From NCBI GenBank assembly GCA_030018635.1, contig JASEHU010000168.1:262-5318 (forward strand): DNA of 5,057 nucleotides, read 5' to 3'. Position 1 is the stretch's first letter. The number at the start of each line of letters is the position of its first letter. Origin of the DNA: a bacterium. GTDB lineage: Bacteria; UBA9089; CG2-30-40-21; SBAY01. Below are positions 1-5,057 of the stretch, piece after piece. Under the pieces are notes generated by a model. It saw only the letters and a list, made by a program, of their open reading frames with translations. It did no database searches and had not been told where the DNA came from. The position numbers and the translations under genes are program-made.

Positions 1-149
1 GATTTCTCAATCGAAAATCGAAAATCGAAAATCGAAAATTATTAGAGGAGGGTTTAGAAATTTTGGATTTTGGATTGAAGGTTGAGGATATAAGATTTCT
101 CAATCGAAAATCGAAAATCGAAAATCGAAAATTATTAGAGGAGGGTTTA
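1..149. repeat. Exact 56-bp direct duplication with TCGAAAA tandem units, upstream of hldA
   Basis: Positions 1-56 and 94-149 are identical base for base and are separated by 37 bp. Each copy has a short head (GATTTCTCAA), four tandem TCGAAAA heptamers (11-38 and 104-131), and a tail containing GAGGAGGG. The second copy ends one base before the hldA start codon, so its tail is the working ribosome binding site, and the first copy carries an unused duplicate. The first copy starts at the window edge, so the repeat may extend further left. The spacer holds a related heptamer, TTTTGGA, twice. No coding region is visible here. Confidence 0.95.
138..145 (+). promoter_or_regulatory. Ribosome binding site of hldA
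   Basis: GAGGAGGG lies five bases before the ATG at 151. It is a strong Shine-Dalgarno match and supports that start codon. It sits inside the duplicated 56-bp unit; the equivalent site at 45-52 has no start codon at a suitable distance. Confidence 0.8.
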
Positions 150-150
150 A

Positions 151-1134
151 ATGATTAAATTACAAGATAATGTGGATAAACTTAAAAATATAAAGGTGTT
201 AGTCATAGGGGATTTGATGATAGATGAATTTATATATGGAAAGGTAGAGCGTATCTCTCCAGAGGCACCTGTTCCTGTTATCGATGTAACCTCAATTACC
301 TACACACCGGGCGGTGCTGGAAATGTAGTCAATAATATTTACGCCTTAGGTGGAAAAATATATCCTGTCGGGGTAATTGGTGATGATGGTACAGGCAAGA
401 GATTGCTGGCAGATTTTAAGTCAAAAGGCATTGAAACCGATGGAGTAATTATTGATAGTGAGCGACCCACGACATTAAAATCAAGAATTATCGCTCATTC
501 TCAACAGGTAGTCAGGGTTGACCGTGAACAACGGAAAAATATCGATGAGTGGGTTTGTAAACAAATGTTGAGTTTTTGTAGAATGGTTATAAATGATATT
601 AACAGTATTATTATCTCTGATTATGGTAAAGGGGTAATTAACCCGAGATTATTGGAAGAAATCATACCACTTGGCAAAAAATATAATATCCCTATAATAG
701 TTGACCCCAAAGAAAGTCATTTCTTGAGTTATAAAGGTGTAACCGTAACAACCCCTAATCTTCATGAGGCAGAAAATTTGACCCATAAAAAGATTGTTGA
801 TGAAGAATCTTTGATTATTGCCGGTCAGGAAATATTGTCAAAATTAGAATGTCAAGGAACACTTATTACCAGGGGAGAAGATGGGATGACCCTGTTCGAA
901 CAAAACAATGAAATTACACATATACCTACTATGGCTAAAGAGGTTTATGATGTTACCGGTGCCGGGGATACGGTTGTCTCTGTTATGGCCTTAACATTAG
1001 GGGCTAAAATCGAAATGAAAACAGCGGCTAAATTAGCTAATTTAGCCGCCGGAATTGTTGTCGAAAAAGTCGGCACGGCTACATTAACCATAGAAGAATT
1101 AAAGGAAAAAATCAAGAAAATGGCTAAATTATGA
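151..1134 (+). CDS. hldA: D-glycero-beta-D-manno-heptose-7-phosphate kinase (HldA/RfaE domain I)
   Basis: This cytoplasmic PfkB/ribokinase-family enzyme phosphorylates heptose 7-phosphate at C1 with ATP, a step toward ADP-heptose for the LPS inner core. The 327 residues match a stand-alone RfaE kinase domain. Visible motifs in order are GDLMIDEFIYG (20-30), the RfaE-like ERISPEAPVPV (33-43), the sugar-binding PGGAGNVVNN (53-62), SDYGKG (156-161), VDPK (184-187), TPNLHEA (201-207), TRGEDGM (240-246), and the PfkB signature DVTGAGDTV (267-275) with D273 as expected catalytic base. In E. coli this domain is fused to the adenylyltransferase in HldE; here the two are separate genes whose ends overlap (ATGA, 1131-1134), which suggests coupled translation. 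The ATG at 151 is supported by a strong ribosome binding site. The family call is secure; the exact heptose anomer is inferred from the neighbouring hldC. Confidence 0.95.
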   Translation: MIKLQDNVDKLKNIKVLVIGDLMIDEFIYGKVERISPEAPVPVIDVTSITYTPGGAGNVVNNIYALGGKIYPVGVIGDDGTGKRLLADFKSKGIETDGVIIDSERPTTLKSRIIAHSQQVVRVDREQRKNIDEWVCKQMLSFCRMVINDINSIIISDYGKGVINPRLLEEIIPLGKKYNIPIIVDPKESHFLSYKGVTVTTPNLHEAENLTHKKIVDEESLIIAGQEILSKLECQGTLITRGEDGMTLFEQNNEITHIPTMAKEVYDVTGAGDTVVSVMALTLGAKIEMKTAAKLANLAAGIVVEKVGTATLTIEELKEKIKKMAKL

Positions 1135-1613
1135 ATATCGACAAGATTAAAACCATTGATGAACTAAAAAACATCATCTCGAATTTCAAGACACAAGGTA
1201 AAAAAATCGTCTTTACCAATGGATGTTTTGATTTATTACATCTGGGTCATGTCAAATACCTTCAGGAGGCAAAAAACTATGGCGATATTTTAGTTGTGGC
1301 AATTAATAGTGATTCTTCCGTTAAAGCCATTAAGGGAAAGACAAGACCATTAATACCACAGGAGGATAGGGCCCAAATACTCTCGGCTTTGATGTGCATT
1401 GATTATGTGGTCATATTCGATGAACTTGACCCGGCCAGGATAATTTCAGAATTAGTGCCGGATGTATTAATAAAAGGGGGTGATTATCAACTGGATGAAA
1501 TAAAAGGGCGTGAAATTGTTATCTCTGCCGGGGGGCAGGTATTAACCATCCCGGAGATTAAAGGTAAGTCAACAACTAACTTAATTCAAACTATTGTCGA
1601 AAAATATAAGTAA
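1131..1613 (+). CDS. hldC: D-glycero-beta-D-manno-heptose 1-phosphate adenylyltransferase (HldC/RfaE domain II)
   Basis: This nucleotidyltransferase of the cytidylyltransferase-like (HIGH) superfamily transfers AMP from ATP to heptose 1-phosphate, giving ADP-D-glycero-manno-heptose, the precursor of the LPS heptose donor. The N-terminal segment FTNGCFDLLHLGH (28-40) contains the nucleotide-binding HxGH motif as HLGH (37-40). Further family motifs are SDSSVKAIKG (60-69), KGGDY (115-119) and GKSTTNLI (145-152), the last corresponding to the usual STT signature. At 160 residues it is full length for the unfused form. The ATG start overlaps the hldA stop, so no separate ribosome binding site is needed. 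Its TAA stop is the first three bases of a large inverted repeat. The bisphosphate phosphatase (GmhB), GmhA and epimerase (HldD) that complete the pathway are not in the window. Confidence 0.95.
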   Translation: MNIDKIKTIDELKNIISNFKTQGKKIVFTNGCFDLLHLGHVKYLQEAKNYGDILVVAINSDSSVKAIKGKTRPLIPQEDRAQILSALMCIDYVVIFDELDPARIISELVPDVLIKGGDYQLDEIKGREIVISAGGQVLTIPEIKGKSTTNLIQTIVEKYK

Positions 1614-1716
1614 GCGTTCAGGTATCAGGTAAAGAGAGATACATCAGAGAGAAACTTCCCTTATCTTAAACTTTGTCTCTTTACCTGACTGCTGATACCT
1701 GACACCTGAACGCTTA
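1611..1716. repeat. Imperfect foldback (inverted) repeat beginning at the hldC stop codon
   Basis: The outer arms TAAGCGTTCAGGT (1611-1623) and ACCTGAACGCTTA (1704-1716) pair perfectly over 13 bp. A second 12-bp pair, CAGGTAAAGAGA (1626-1637) with TCTCTTTACCTG (1676-1687), stacks inside. The right arm is longer and holds several CCTGA-type subrepeats, so CAGGTATCAG (1619-1628) can instead pair with CTGATACCTG (1692-1701). It is non-coding, fills most of the hldC-membrane protein gap, and is probably a small foldback or REP-like element. A role in mRNA stability or partial attenuation is possible. No T-run follows it, so it is not a classical intrinsic terminator. Confidence 0.85.
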
Positions 1717-1728
1717 CAAATATAATCT

Positions 1729-1746
1729 GGAGGTAAAAAAAGGGGG
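1729..1746 (+). promoter_or_regulatory. Purine-rich ribosome binding region of the membrane-protein gene
   Basis: Two candidate Shine-Dalgarno sequences precede the ATG at 1756. GGAGGT (1729-1734) is the better consensus but is over 20 bases away. The G5 run at 1742-1746 lies nine bases from the start and is the likelier site. The segment between them and the start is almost entirely A. Confidence 0.5.
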
Positions 1747-1755
1747 TAAAAAAAA

Positions 1756-2499
1756 ATGAATATTGATTTCACTCAAGGACAAATATCAACCATGGCTATC
1801 TTGCTTATTGGGATTTTATTGGGGGTGTTTTTAACGGCTCTGGTAACCTGGATTATCAGTTACCAATTAATGGGTGTTTCTGCAAGAACTAAAAGGGCAC
1901 TCCAGCGGTTGATTGGGATATTAAAAAGAGACCTTATCAACAAACAATCCATCTCCGTAGCCAGGATATATCGTCTTATTCGTTCAGTAGGCAGACGGGA
2001 AAATGTGAAATTAGCCTTGTATGTTGCCCCTGAGGTACCATTGGAAGATGTTGAGTTAGCCCTTAAAGAGGATGAAAAACTTGATTTGCCGCAAAAGGAA
2101 GAATGTATCTTACAGATTGAGAAGATATTGGAGGAAATGTCCGGACAAAAGAGACTGACCGCCCTACCTATCGAATTATCCGAATTGATTAAATCGTTAA
2201 AAGAGAAACTACAAAAAGGTGTCTTGGAGGAATTAGGCGAGGAATTGGTTAAATTACAACTCTGGTATGAAACCACTGACTTTGGTAAAAAGGCGACTAA
2301 TTTCCGTATCCGTGTGGGTGCCTCTTTAGTCCTCTTATTATTAGTCTGGATCAGCACCGGGGTAGTAACCTTCTTTTCTGTATTTCCGCAGGGTTATAAT
2401 TGGTGGACAGGATGGGTGATGATAGTAACGCCGGTAGTGATTTTGCTATTATTTGCCCTGGGATATTTCAATGTCTGGAAGGACCAGGATAAAGTATGA
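1756..2499 (+). CDS. Unrecognised inner-membrane protein with three predicted helices, between hldC and kdsB
   Basis: I do not recognise this family. The 247 residues contain a hydrophobic helix near the N-terminus (about 13-35) and two close to the C-terminus (about 186-207 and 218-238), with a roughly 150-residue soluble region between. Basic residues crowd just after helix 1 (R44, K46, R47, R51, K57, R58), so the soluble region is probably cytoplasmic, with the N-terminus outside and the C-terminus inside. The middle of the soluble region (about 95-175) is rich in Glu, Lys and Leu and looks helical, perhaps a coiled coil or a docking surface. No enzyme motif is evident. The start overlaps nothing and follows a purine-rich leader. 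The stop overlaps the kdsB start by ATGA, so the two are probably translated together. A role in envelope or LPS assembly is inferred from position only. Confidence 0.85.
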   Translation: MNIDFTQGQISTMAILLIGILLGVFLTALVTWIISYQLMGVSARTKRALQRLIGILKRDLINKQSISVARIYRLIRSVGRRENVKLALYVAPEVPLEDVELALKEDEKLDLPQKEECILQIEKILEEMSGQKRLTALPIELSELIKSLKEKLQKGVLEELGEELVKLQLWYETTDFGKKATNFRIRVGASLVLLLLVWISTGVVTFFSVFPQGYNWWTGWVMIVTPVVILLLFALGYFNVWKDQDKV

Positions 2500-3266
2500 G
2501 GGTAGTGGGGATAATTCCGGCAAGGTTTGAAGCGACAAGGTTTCCGGGTAAACCATTGGCTGAAATTTTGGATAAGCCAATGATACAATGGGTCTATGAA
2601 CAGGCAAAAAAATCTAAAAGCCTGGAGGTTGTAATAATTGCTACGGATTCCCAACTTATCTATAATAAAGTCAAAGAATTTGGTGGCGAGGTAGTTTTAA
2701 CCTCGCCAGAACATCAATCAGGTACTTCAAGGGTAGCTGAGGTAGCCGCACAACTTGAGGCAGAAATTGTAGTTAATATCCAGGGTGATGAACCGCTAAT
2801 TTGTCCTGCGTCAATTGATGAGGCGGTTAAACCACTTATTACCGACTCGACCATTTGTATGGCGACACTTAAACAAAAGATAACCGAGGAAGGTGAACTC
2901 TCTAATCCTGATGTAGTTAAGGTTGTCACCGATAAGGATGATTTTGCCCTCTACTTTTCTCGCACACTTATTCCTTCTAACCCTACCTTCCCTATTTATA
3001 AACACATTGGACTTTATGTCTATCGGCATGATTTTTTGTTAAAATTAGTTCAATTGCCACCTACTCCTTTAGAACAAGCAGAAAAATTAGAGCAATTAAG
3101 GGCTTTGGAAAATGGGTATAAGATAAAGGTAATTGAAAGTAACTATCCTTCTATTGGGGTGGACACGAAGGAGGATTTGGAGAGGGTAAGACAGGTAATC
3201 GGTAATCGGTGTTTTCCAGCAATTCACGGTGAAAAAATAAGGCATATTACAGATGTTGTTATTTAG
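2496..3266 (+). CDS. kdsB: 3-deoxy-manno-octulosonate cytidylyltransferase (CMP-Kdo synthetase)
   Basis: This cytoplasmic enzyme activates Kdo with CTP to CMP-Kdo, the donor for the first sugars attached to lipid A. The N-terminal nucleotide-binding motif IIPARFEATRFPGKPL (6-21) includes R10 and K19. Other family hallmarks are ATDSQ (49-53), HQSGTSRVAEV (73-83), the metal-binding QGDEP (96-100, D98), NPDVVKVV (137-144), ALYFSR (151-156), HIGLYVYR (170-177), LEQLRALENG (198-207) and GVDTKEDLERVR (221-232). Length is 256 residues against about 248 for the E. coli enzyme. The family usually ends shortly after the DLERVR segment, so residues 236-256 look like an added tail. It is encoded by the end of a GGTAATC tandem and by a dispersed repeat (3216-3233). 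All catalytic motifs are present, so activity is expected. The start is set by the ATGA overlap with the upstream gene. Confidence 0.96.
   Translation: MRVVGIIPARFEATRFPGKPLAEILDKPMIQWVYEQAKKSKSLEVVIIATDSQLIYNKVKEFGGEVVLTSPEHQSGTSRVAEVAAQLEAEIVVNIQGDEPLICPASIDEAVKPLITDSTICMATLKQKITEEGELSNPDVVKVVTDKDDFALYFSRTLIPSNPTFPIYKHIGLYVYRHDFLLKLVQLPPTPLEQAEKLEQLRALENGYKIKVIESNYPSIGVDTKEDLERVRQVIGNRCFPAIHGEKIRHITDVVI
3194..3210 (+). repeat. GGTAATC heptamer tandem in the kdsB 3' end
   Basis: Two full copies and a partial third (GGT) of GGTAATC lie at 3194-3210, inside the last codons of kdsB and just before the dispersed repeat at 3216. The period of seven matches that of the TCGAAAA and TTTTGGA tandems at the left edge of the window. 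Confidence 0.7.
3216..3233 (+). repeat. Copy 1 of dispersed repeat CCAGCAATTCACGGTGAA, within kdsB
   Basis: This 18-base sequence is identical to the reverse complement of 3597-3614, and it shares 17 bases with 3419-3435. It encodes part of the unusual kdsB C-terminal tail (around residues 241-246). It contains the near-palindrome TTCACGGTGAA. Confidence 0.9.
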
Positions 3267-3418
3267 CTTGATATTATGAATTGAGGCACAATATATTAGC
3301 ACCTAACTATCAAAATACACTACATATTGGGTTTTTTGTTTTAAAAACTTATTTAAGACAAGTCCAGGTAACATTTATTTTTATGCCAGGCAAAAAAATA
3401 TTTTCGCACAATTTTTAA
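3267..3418. other. Non-coding interval after kdsB
   Basis: No credible coding region or RNA gene is visible. The stretch is very AT-rich. A T-run (3331-3336) follows the kdsB stop by about 65 bases, but I see no convincing GC-rich stem before it, so I do not call a terminator. A ten-base palindrome AAAATATTTT at 3395-3404 recurs at 3475-3484 inside the adjacent element. Confidence 0.6.
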
Positions 3419-3613
3419 CAGCAATTCACGGTGAACAGAAAACCCGTGCTATTATAAGGGTTTGGAGCGATTTTAAAATATTTTCTTCGTAATATTTAGC
3501 CCAAAAACTGGCGCATCAAGTCTTAAATAGAAGAGCTTGAATCCCTTTGCCAGAGCGAAGTTTTCCATTCCTTGATTTTCGATTAGAGGTATCGTGTTCA
3601 CCGTGAATTGCTG
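3419..3613. mobile_element. MITE-like 195-bp element with 19-bp terminal inverted repeats
   Basis: The ends CAGCAATTCACGGTGAACA (3419-3437) and TGTTCACCGTGAATTGCTG (3595-3613) are perfect inverted copies. The interior has no open reading frame of note. It contains a hairpin of TCAAGTCTT (3516-3524) with AAGAGCTTGA (3531-3540, one bulged base), flanked by CTGGC (3508-3512) and GCCAG (3549-3553), and a weaker AAACCC/GGGTTT pair (3440-3445, 3458-3463). This is the form expected of a non-autonomous miniature element. No clear target-site duplication is seen, and a third copy of the end lies in kdsB at 3216-3233, so the outer limit could instead be 3216-3614. It lies directly upstream of the radical SAM gene. 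Confidence 0.6.
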
Positions 3614-3628
3614 GACGGTATATTTTAA

Positions 3629-3639
3629 AGGAGAAAGGA
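3629..3639 (+). promoter_or_regulatory. Ribosome binding site of the radical SAM gene
   Basis: AGGAG (3629-3633) lies 13 bases before the ATG at 3647, and AGGA (3636-3639) lies seven bases before it. The second has the better spacing. Both support the ATG at 3647. Confidence 0.6.
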
Positions 3640-3646
3640 AAGAAAA

Positions 3647-3973
3647 ATGAAGTTATTATTAATAGCTCTGCCAGATAGGGTCTATGATATGGACTGGGCA
3701 GCTAAAATGCCTAATTTGGGGTTAATGTCAATAGCAGGTAATGTGGAGAATTGTGAAGTAAAAATTTTAGATCTAATTTTAAAGCCCAATTTAAAATTTT
3801 TTGTAAGAAAAACAGTTAAGAAAGTCATTACCGACTTTAATCCAGATATTGTTGGTTTATCAGCCATGACTTTCCAATATGAGTCGGCAATAGAGATTGC
3901 TAAGTTTATAAGAATACTGAATCCAGTCTTTAAAAATTGTGTTAGGTGGCTATCATGCCACATTAGCTTATGA
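3647..3973 (+). CDS. N-terminal fragment of a frameshifted B12-binding-type radical SAM protein
   Basis: This open frame encodes the start of a cobalamin-binding-like domain of the kind that precedes the radical SAM domain in BchE/P-methylase-type proteins. Residues 1-96 match that layout: a hydrophobic first strand (KLLLIALP, 2-9), NLGLMSIAG (23-31), EVKILDL (37-43), a helix, then PDIVGLSAMTFQY (66-78) and IAKFIRILNP (84-93). The cobalamin-ligand motif DxHxxG is not seen, as is common in this class. From about residue 97 the frame yields a meaningless tail (97-108). The expected continuation, VLGGYHAT, is in another frame starting at 3939. One surplus base in the A5 run at 3932-3936 would explain the break: removing one A gives F-K-I-V-L-G-G-Y-H-A-T. 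The frameshift is either real, making a pseudogene, or an assembly or sequencing error. Confidence 0.8.
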   Translation: MKLLLIALPDRVYDMDWAAKMPNLGLMSIAGNVENCEVKILDLILKPNLKFFVRKTVKKVITDFNPDIVGLSAMTFQYESAIEIAKFIRILNPVFKNCVRWLSCHISL

Positions 3974-4835
3974 TGAGATTAGTAAGAGTAGCGATGTAGA
4001 AGTATTTGACTTTATCATCAGGGGAGAGGGAGAATTAACCTTTAAGGAACTACTTCAGGTATTAAAAAATGAGGAGAAAGATTTTATTAAAATCAAAGGA
4101 TTATCGTACAAACAAAATGGTAAATTCATCCATAACGAACCGCGGGATTTGACTGATTTGATGAGAATTAAGTTGCCTGACAGAAAGGTTAGAATTTTAA
4201 ATAACTTTTATATGTGGGGAATTCCTGGTGATGTTGTTGAAACATCAAGGGGCTGTACTATGAGTTGTAAGTTCTGTTGTATTACTCAAATGTATGGTCG
4301 CATATATAGAACATATCCAATTAAAAGAGTTGTTGAAGATATAGTTAAAGCAAAAGAAGCAGGGGCTAAATATATCTTTTTTGCAGATGATAACATTACT
4401 CTAAATGTTAAACGATTTGAGAATCTTCTCGATGCAATTATTGAGGCAAGACTTAATGATATAAGATATGCAACTCAAGCAAGTTGCGAAGGAATTGGTT
4501 CAAGTGAAAGGTTAGTAGAAAAGATGAAAGAGGCGGGCTTTGATACAGTATTCCTTGGAGTTGAAAATGTTGTGAAAGAAAACTTAGAATATTTAGGAAA
4601 AGGAGAAATTGTTAGTAAGTCCATTAAAACTATCCAATACCTACAAAAATATAAAATAATAATTCTTATTGGAATTATCGCTGGTAATCCCGATGATACG
4701 CCGGAAAAAATCAGAGCAAATCTCAATGCTTTAAAAAAATTAAAGTGCTATGCTTATCAACGGTTTGTCTTAACCCCTCATATTGGAACCAAAATAAGAG
4801 AAGAACTTCTAACGGATGTTCCAACAAGAGGATAA
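3939..4835 (+). CDS. Main part of the frameshifted radical SAM protein (end of B12-like domain plus SAM core)
   Basis: The frame opens at a GTG that is probably not a real start, because VLGGYHAT (1-8 of this frame) is an internal strand of the B12-binding-like domain begun upstream. RGEGELTFKELL (28-39) closes that domain. The radical SAM core carries the 4Fe-4S cluster motif CTMSCKFC (C106, C110, C113; CxxxCxxC), followed by YIFFADDNITLN (145-156) and FLGVEN (205-210), the usual core strands. LTPHIGTKIREELL (278-291) matches the end of the core. With the frameshift repaired, the full protein would be about 395 residues, shorter than the 430-500 usual for this architecture. It stops just after LLTD, where relatives typically continue with a Trp/Tyr-containing segment, so the C-terminus looks cut off. 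The substrate cannot be told. No link to the LPS genes is shown, and the gene is separated from them by repeats. Confidence 0.85.
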   Translation: MLGGYHATLAYDEISKSSDVEVFDFIIRGEGELTFKELLQVLKNEEKDFIKIKGLSYKQNGKFIHNEPRDLTDLMRIKLPDRKVRILNNFYMWGIPGDVVETSRGCTMSCKFCCITQMYGRIYRTYPIKRVVEDIVKAKEAGAKYIFFADDNITLNVKRFENLLDAIIEARLNDIRYATQASCEGIGSSERLVEKMKEAGFDTVFLGVENVVKENLEYLGKGEIVSKSIKTIQYLQKYKIIILIGIIAGNPDDTPEKIRANLNALKKLKCYAYQRFVLTPHIGTKIREELLTDVPTRG

Positions 4836-5057
4836 GGTATAAATAATTGCAGCATAATTACTTAAGATAGTTTTTAATCTTCTCCTATAGTGGCTACATC
4901 TTAACCTTTTCCTGTAAAATAAGTTATAGATTGTAATTTTACTACAAAAAACATAAGAAGTCAAGTCCTTTTTAGTGGTTATTTTTAGAAATATTAAACT
5001 TTTAGTGGCTACATTCTTAGGTCGAAAATCAACATAACTCTTTACCTAACAACATCT
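4836..5057. mobile_element. Possible IS21-like element end: three TAGTGGCTACAT-type repeats at the window edge
   Basis: There is no gene in this interval. Three related direct repeats are present: TAGTGGCTACATCTTA (4888-4903), TAGTGGTTATTTTTA (4973-4987) and TAGTGGCTACATTCTTA (5003-5019). Repeated GTGGCT-type motifs followed by a T-rich stretch are typical of the multi-repeat termini of IS21-family elements, where the transposase binds. No transposase reading frame is within the window, and the terminal dinucleotide and target duplication cannot be placed. A weak hairpin GTAAAAT/ATTTTAC (4914-4920, 4936-4942) lies between copies 1 and 2. The call rests on resemblance recalled from the family and needs the downstream sequence. 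Confidence 0.4.

Noticed and set aside
61..94. Sigma-70-type promoter before hldA (TATAAG at 89-94)
   Set aside because: The possible -35 hexamers (TTGGAT at 63-68 or 70-75) give spacings of 20 or 13 bases, both poor. In such AT-rich, repetitive DNA the match is not convincing.
1..149. CRISPR-like repeat-spacer arrangement
   Set aside because: Only two units are seen. The repeat is itself a tandem of heptamers and includes a ribosome binding site running to a start codon, and the spacer is related to the repeat. No cas gene is present.
1611..1716. Intrinsic terminator between hldC and the membrane-protein gene
   Set aside because: The stem is long and imperfect with a large loop, and A-rich rather than T-rich sequence follows on the plus strand, so it does not fit a classical terminator.
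1860..2357. Long minus-strand open frame opposite the membrane-protein gene
   Set aside because: Its product is rich in Ser, Asn and Arg with no domain, and it lies fully opposite a gene with clear membrane helices and an ATGA coupling to kdsB. It is a shadow frame. The other minus-strand frames (2394-2654, 2714-2929, 2811-3029, 3096-3302, 3682-3963, 4475-4726) are rejected for the same reason.
3596..3624. Promoter for the radical SAM gene (GTTCAC at 3596-3601 and TATATT at 3619-3624)
   Set aside because: The 17-base spacing is right, but the -35 match is weak and it lies inside the terminal repeat. It is possible but not supported enough to list.
3929..3945. Programmed ribosomal frameshift in the radical SAM gene
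   Set aside because: The shift needed is +1, and the site does not form a -1 slippery heptamer in the upstream frame. No stimulatory structure is evident, and this family is not known for recoding. A simple indel in the A-run is more likely.

Overview
The window is AT-rich DNA from a diderm, LPS-making bacterium. Four tightly packed plus-strand genes (151-3266) supply activated sugars for the LPS inner core. Two are heptose genes (hldA kinase, hldC adenylyltransferase), one is kdsB (CMP-Kdo synthetase), and between them lies an unrecognised three-helix membrane protein. The AT-rich base use, separate hldA and hldC genes, and abundant short simple repeats would fit an uncultured candidate phylum such as Omnitrophota or a relative. 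That placement is an inference; no taxonomic marker is present.

Layout. Positions 1-149 hold an exact 56-bp direct duplication, each copy containing four TCGAAAA units and a Shine-Dalgarno sequence; the second copy runs up to the hldA start. hldA (151-1134) and hldC (1131-1613) overlap by ATGA. A foldback repeat (1611-1716) starts on the hldC stop codon and fills most of the gap to the membrane-protein gene (1756-2499). That gene overlaps kdsB (2496-3266) by another ATGA, so the membrane protein is probably translated together with kdsB. The last 21 codons of kdsB look added, and part of them is made by a repeat.

From 3267 to 3646 there is no gene. This stretch holds a 195-bp MITE-like element with 19-bp terminal inverted repeats, and a third copy of its terminal repeat lies inside the kdsB 3' end. 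A B12-binding-type radical SAM gene follows (3647-4835). It is split by a +1 frameshift after an A5 run and seems to lack its usual C-terminal end. The last 220 bp carry three copies of a TAGTGGCTACAT-like motif that resembles the terminal repeats of IS21-type insertion sequences. An element edge may therefore lie here and may explain the truncation.

How the genes work together. HldA phosphorylates D-glycero-beta-D-manno-heptose 7-phosphate to the 1,7-bisphosphate. After a phosphatase not seen here, HldC makes ADP-heptose. KdsB makes CMP-Kdo. These are the donors for the heptose-Kdo core. The main unknowns are the membrane protein sitting among these genes and the origin of the repeats at almost every gene boundary. 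I see no complete novel defence or mobile system in the window.
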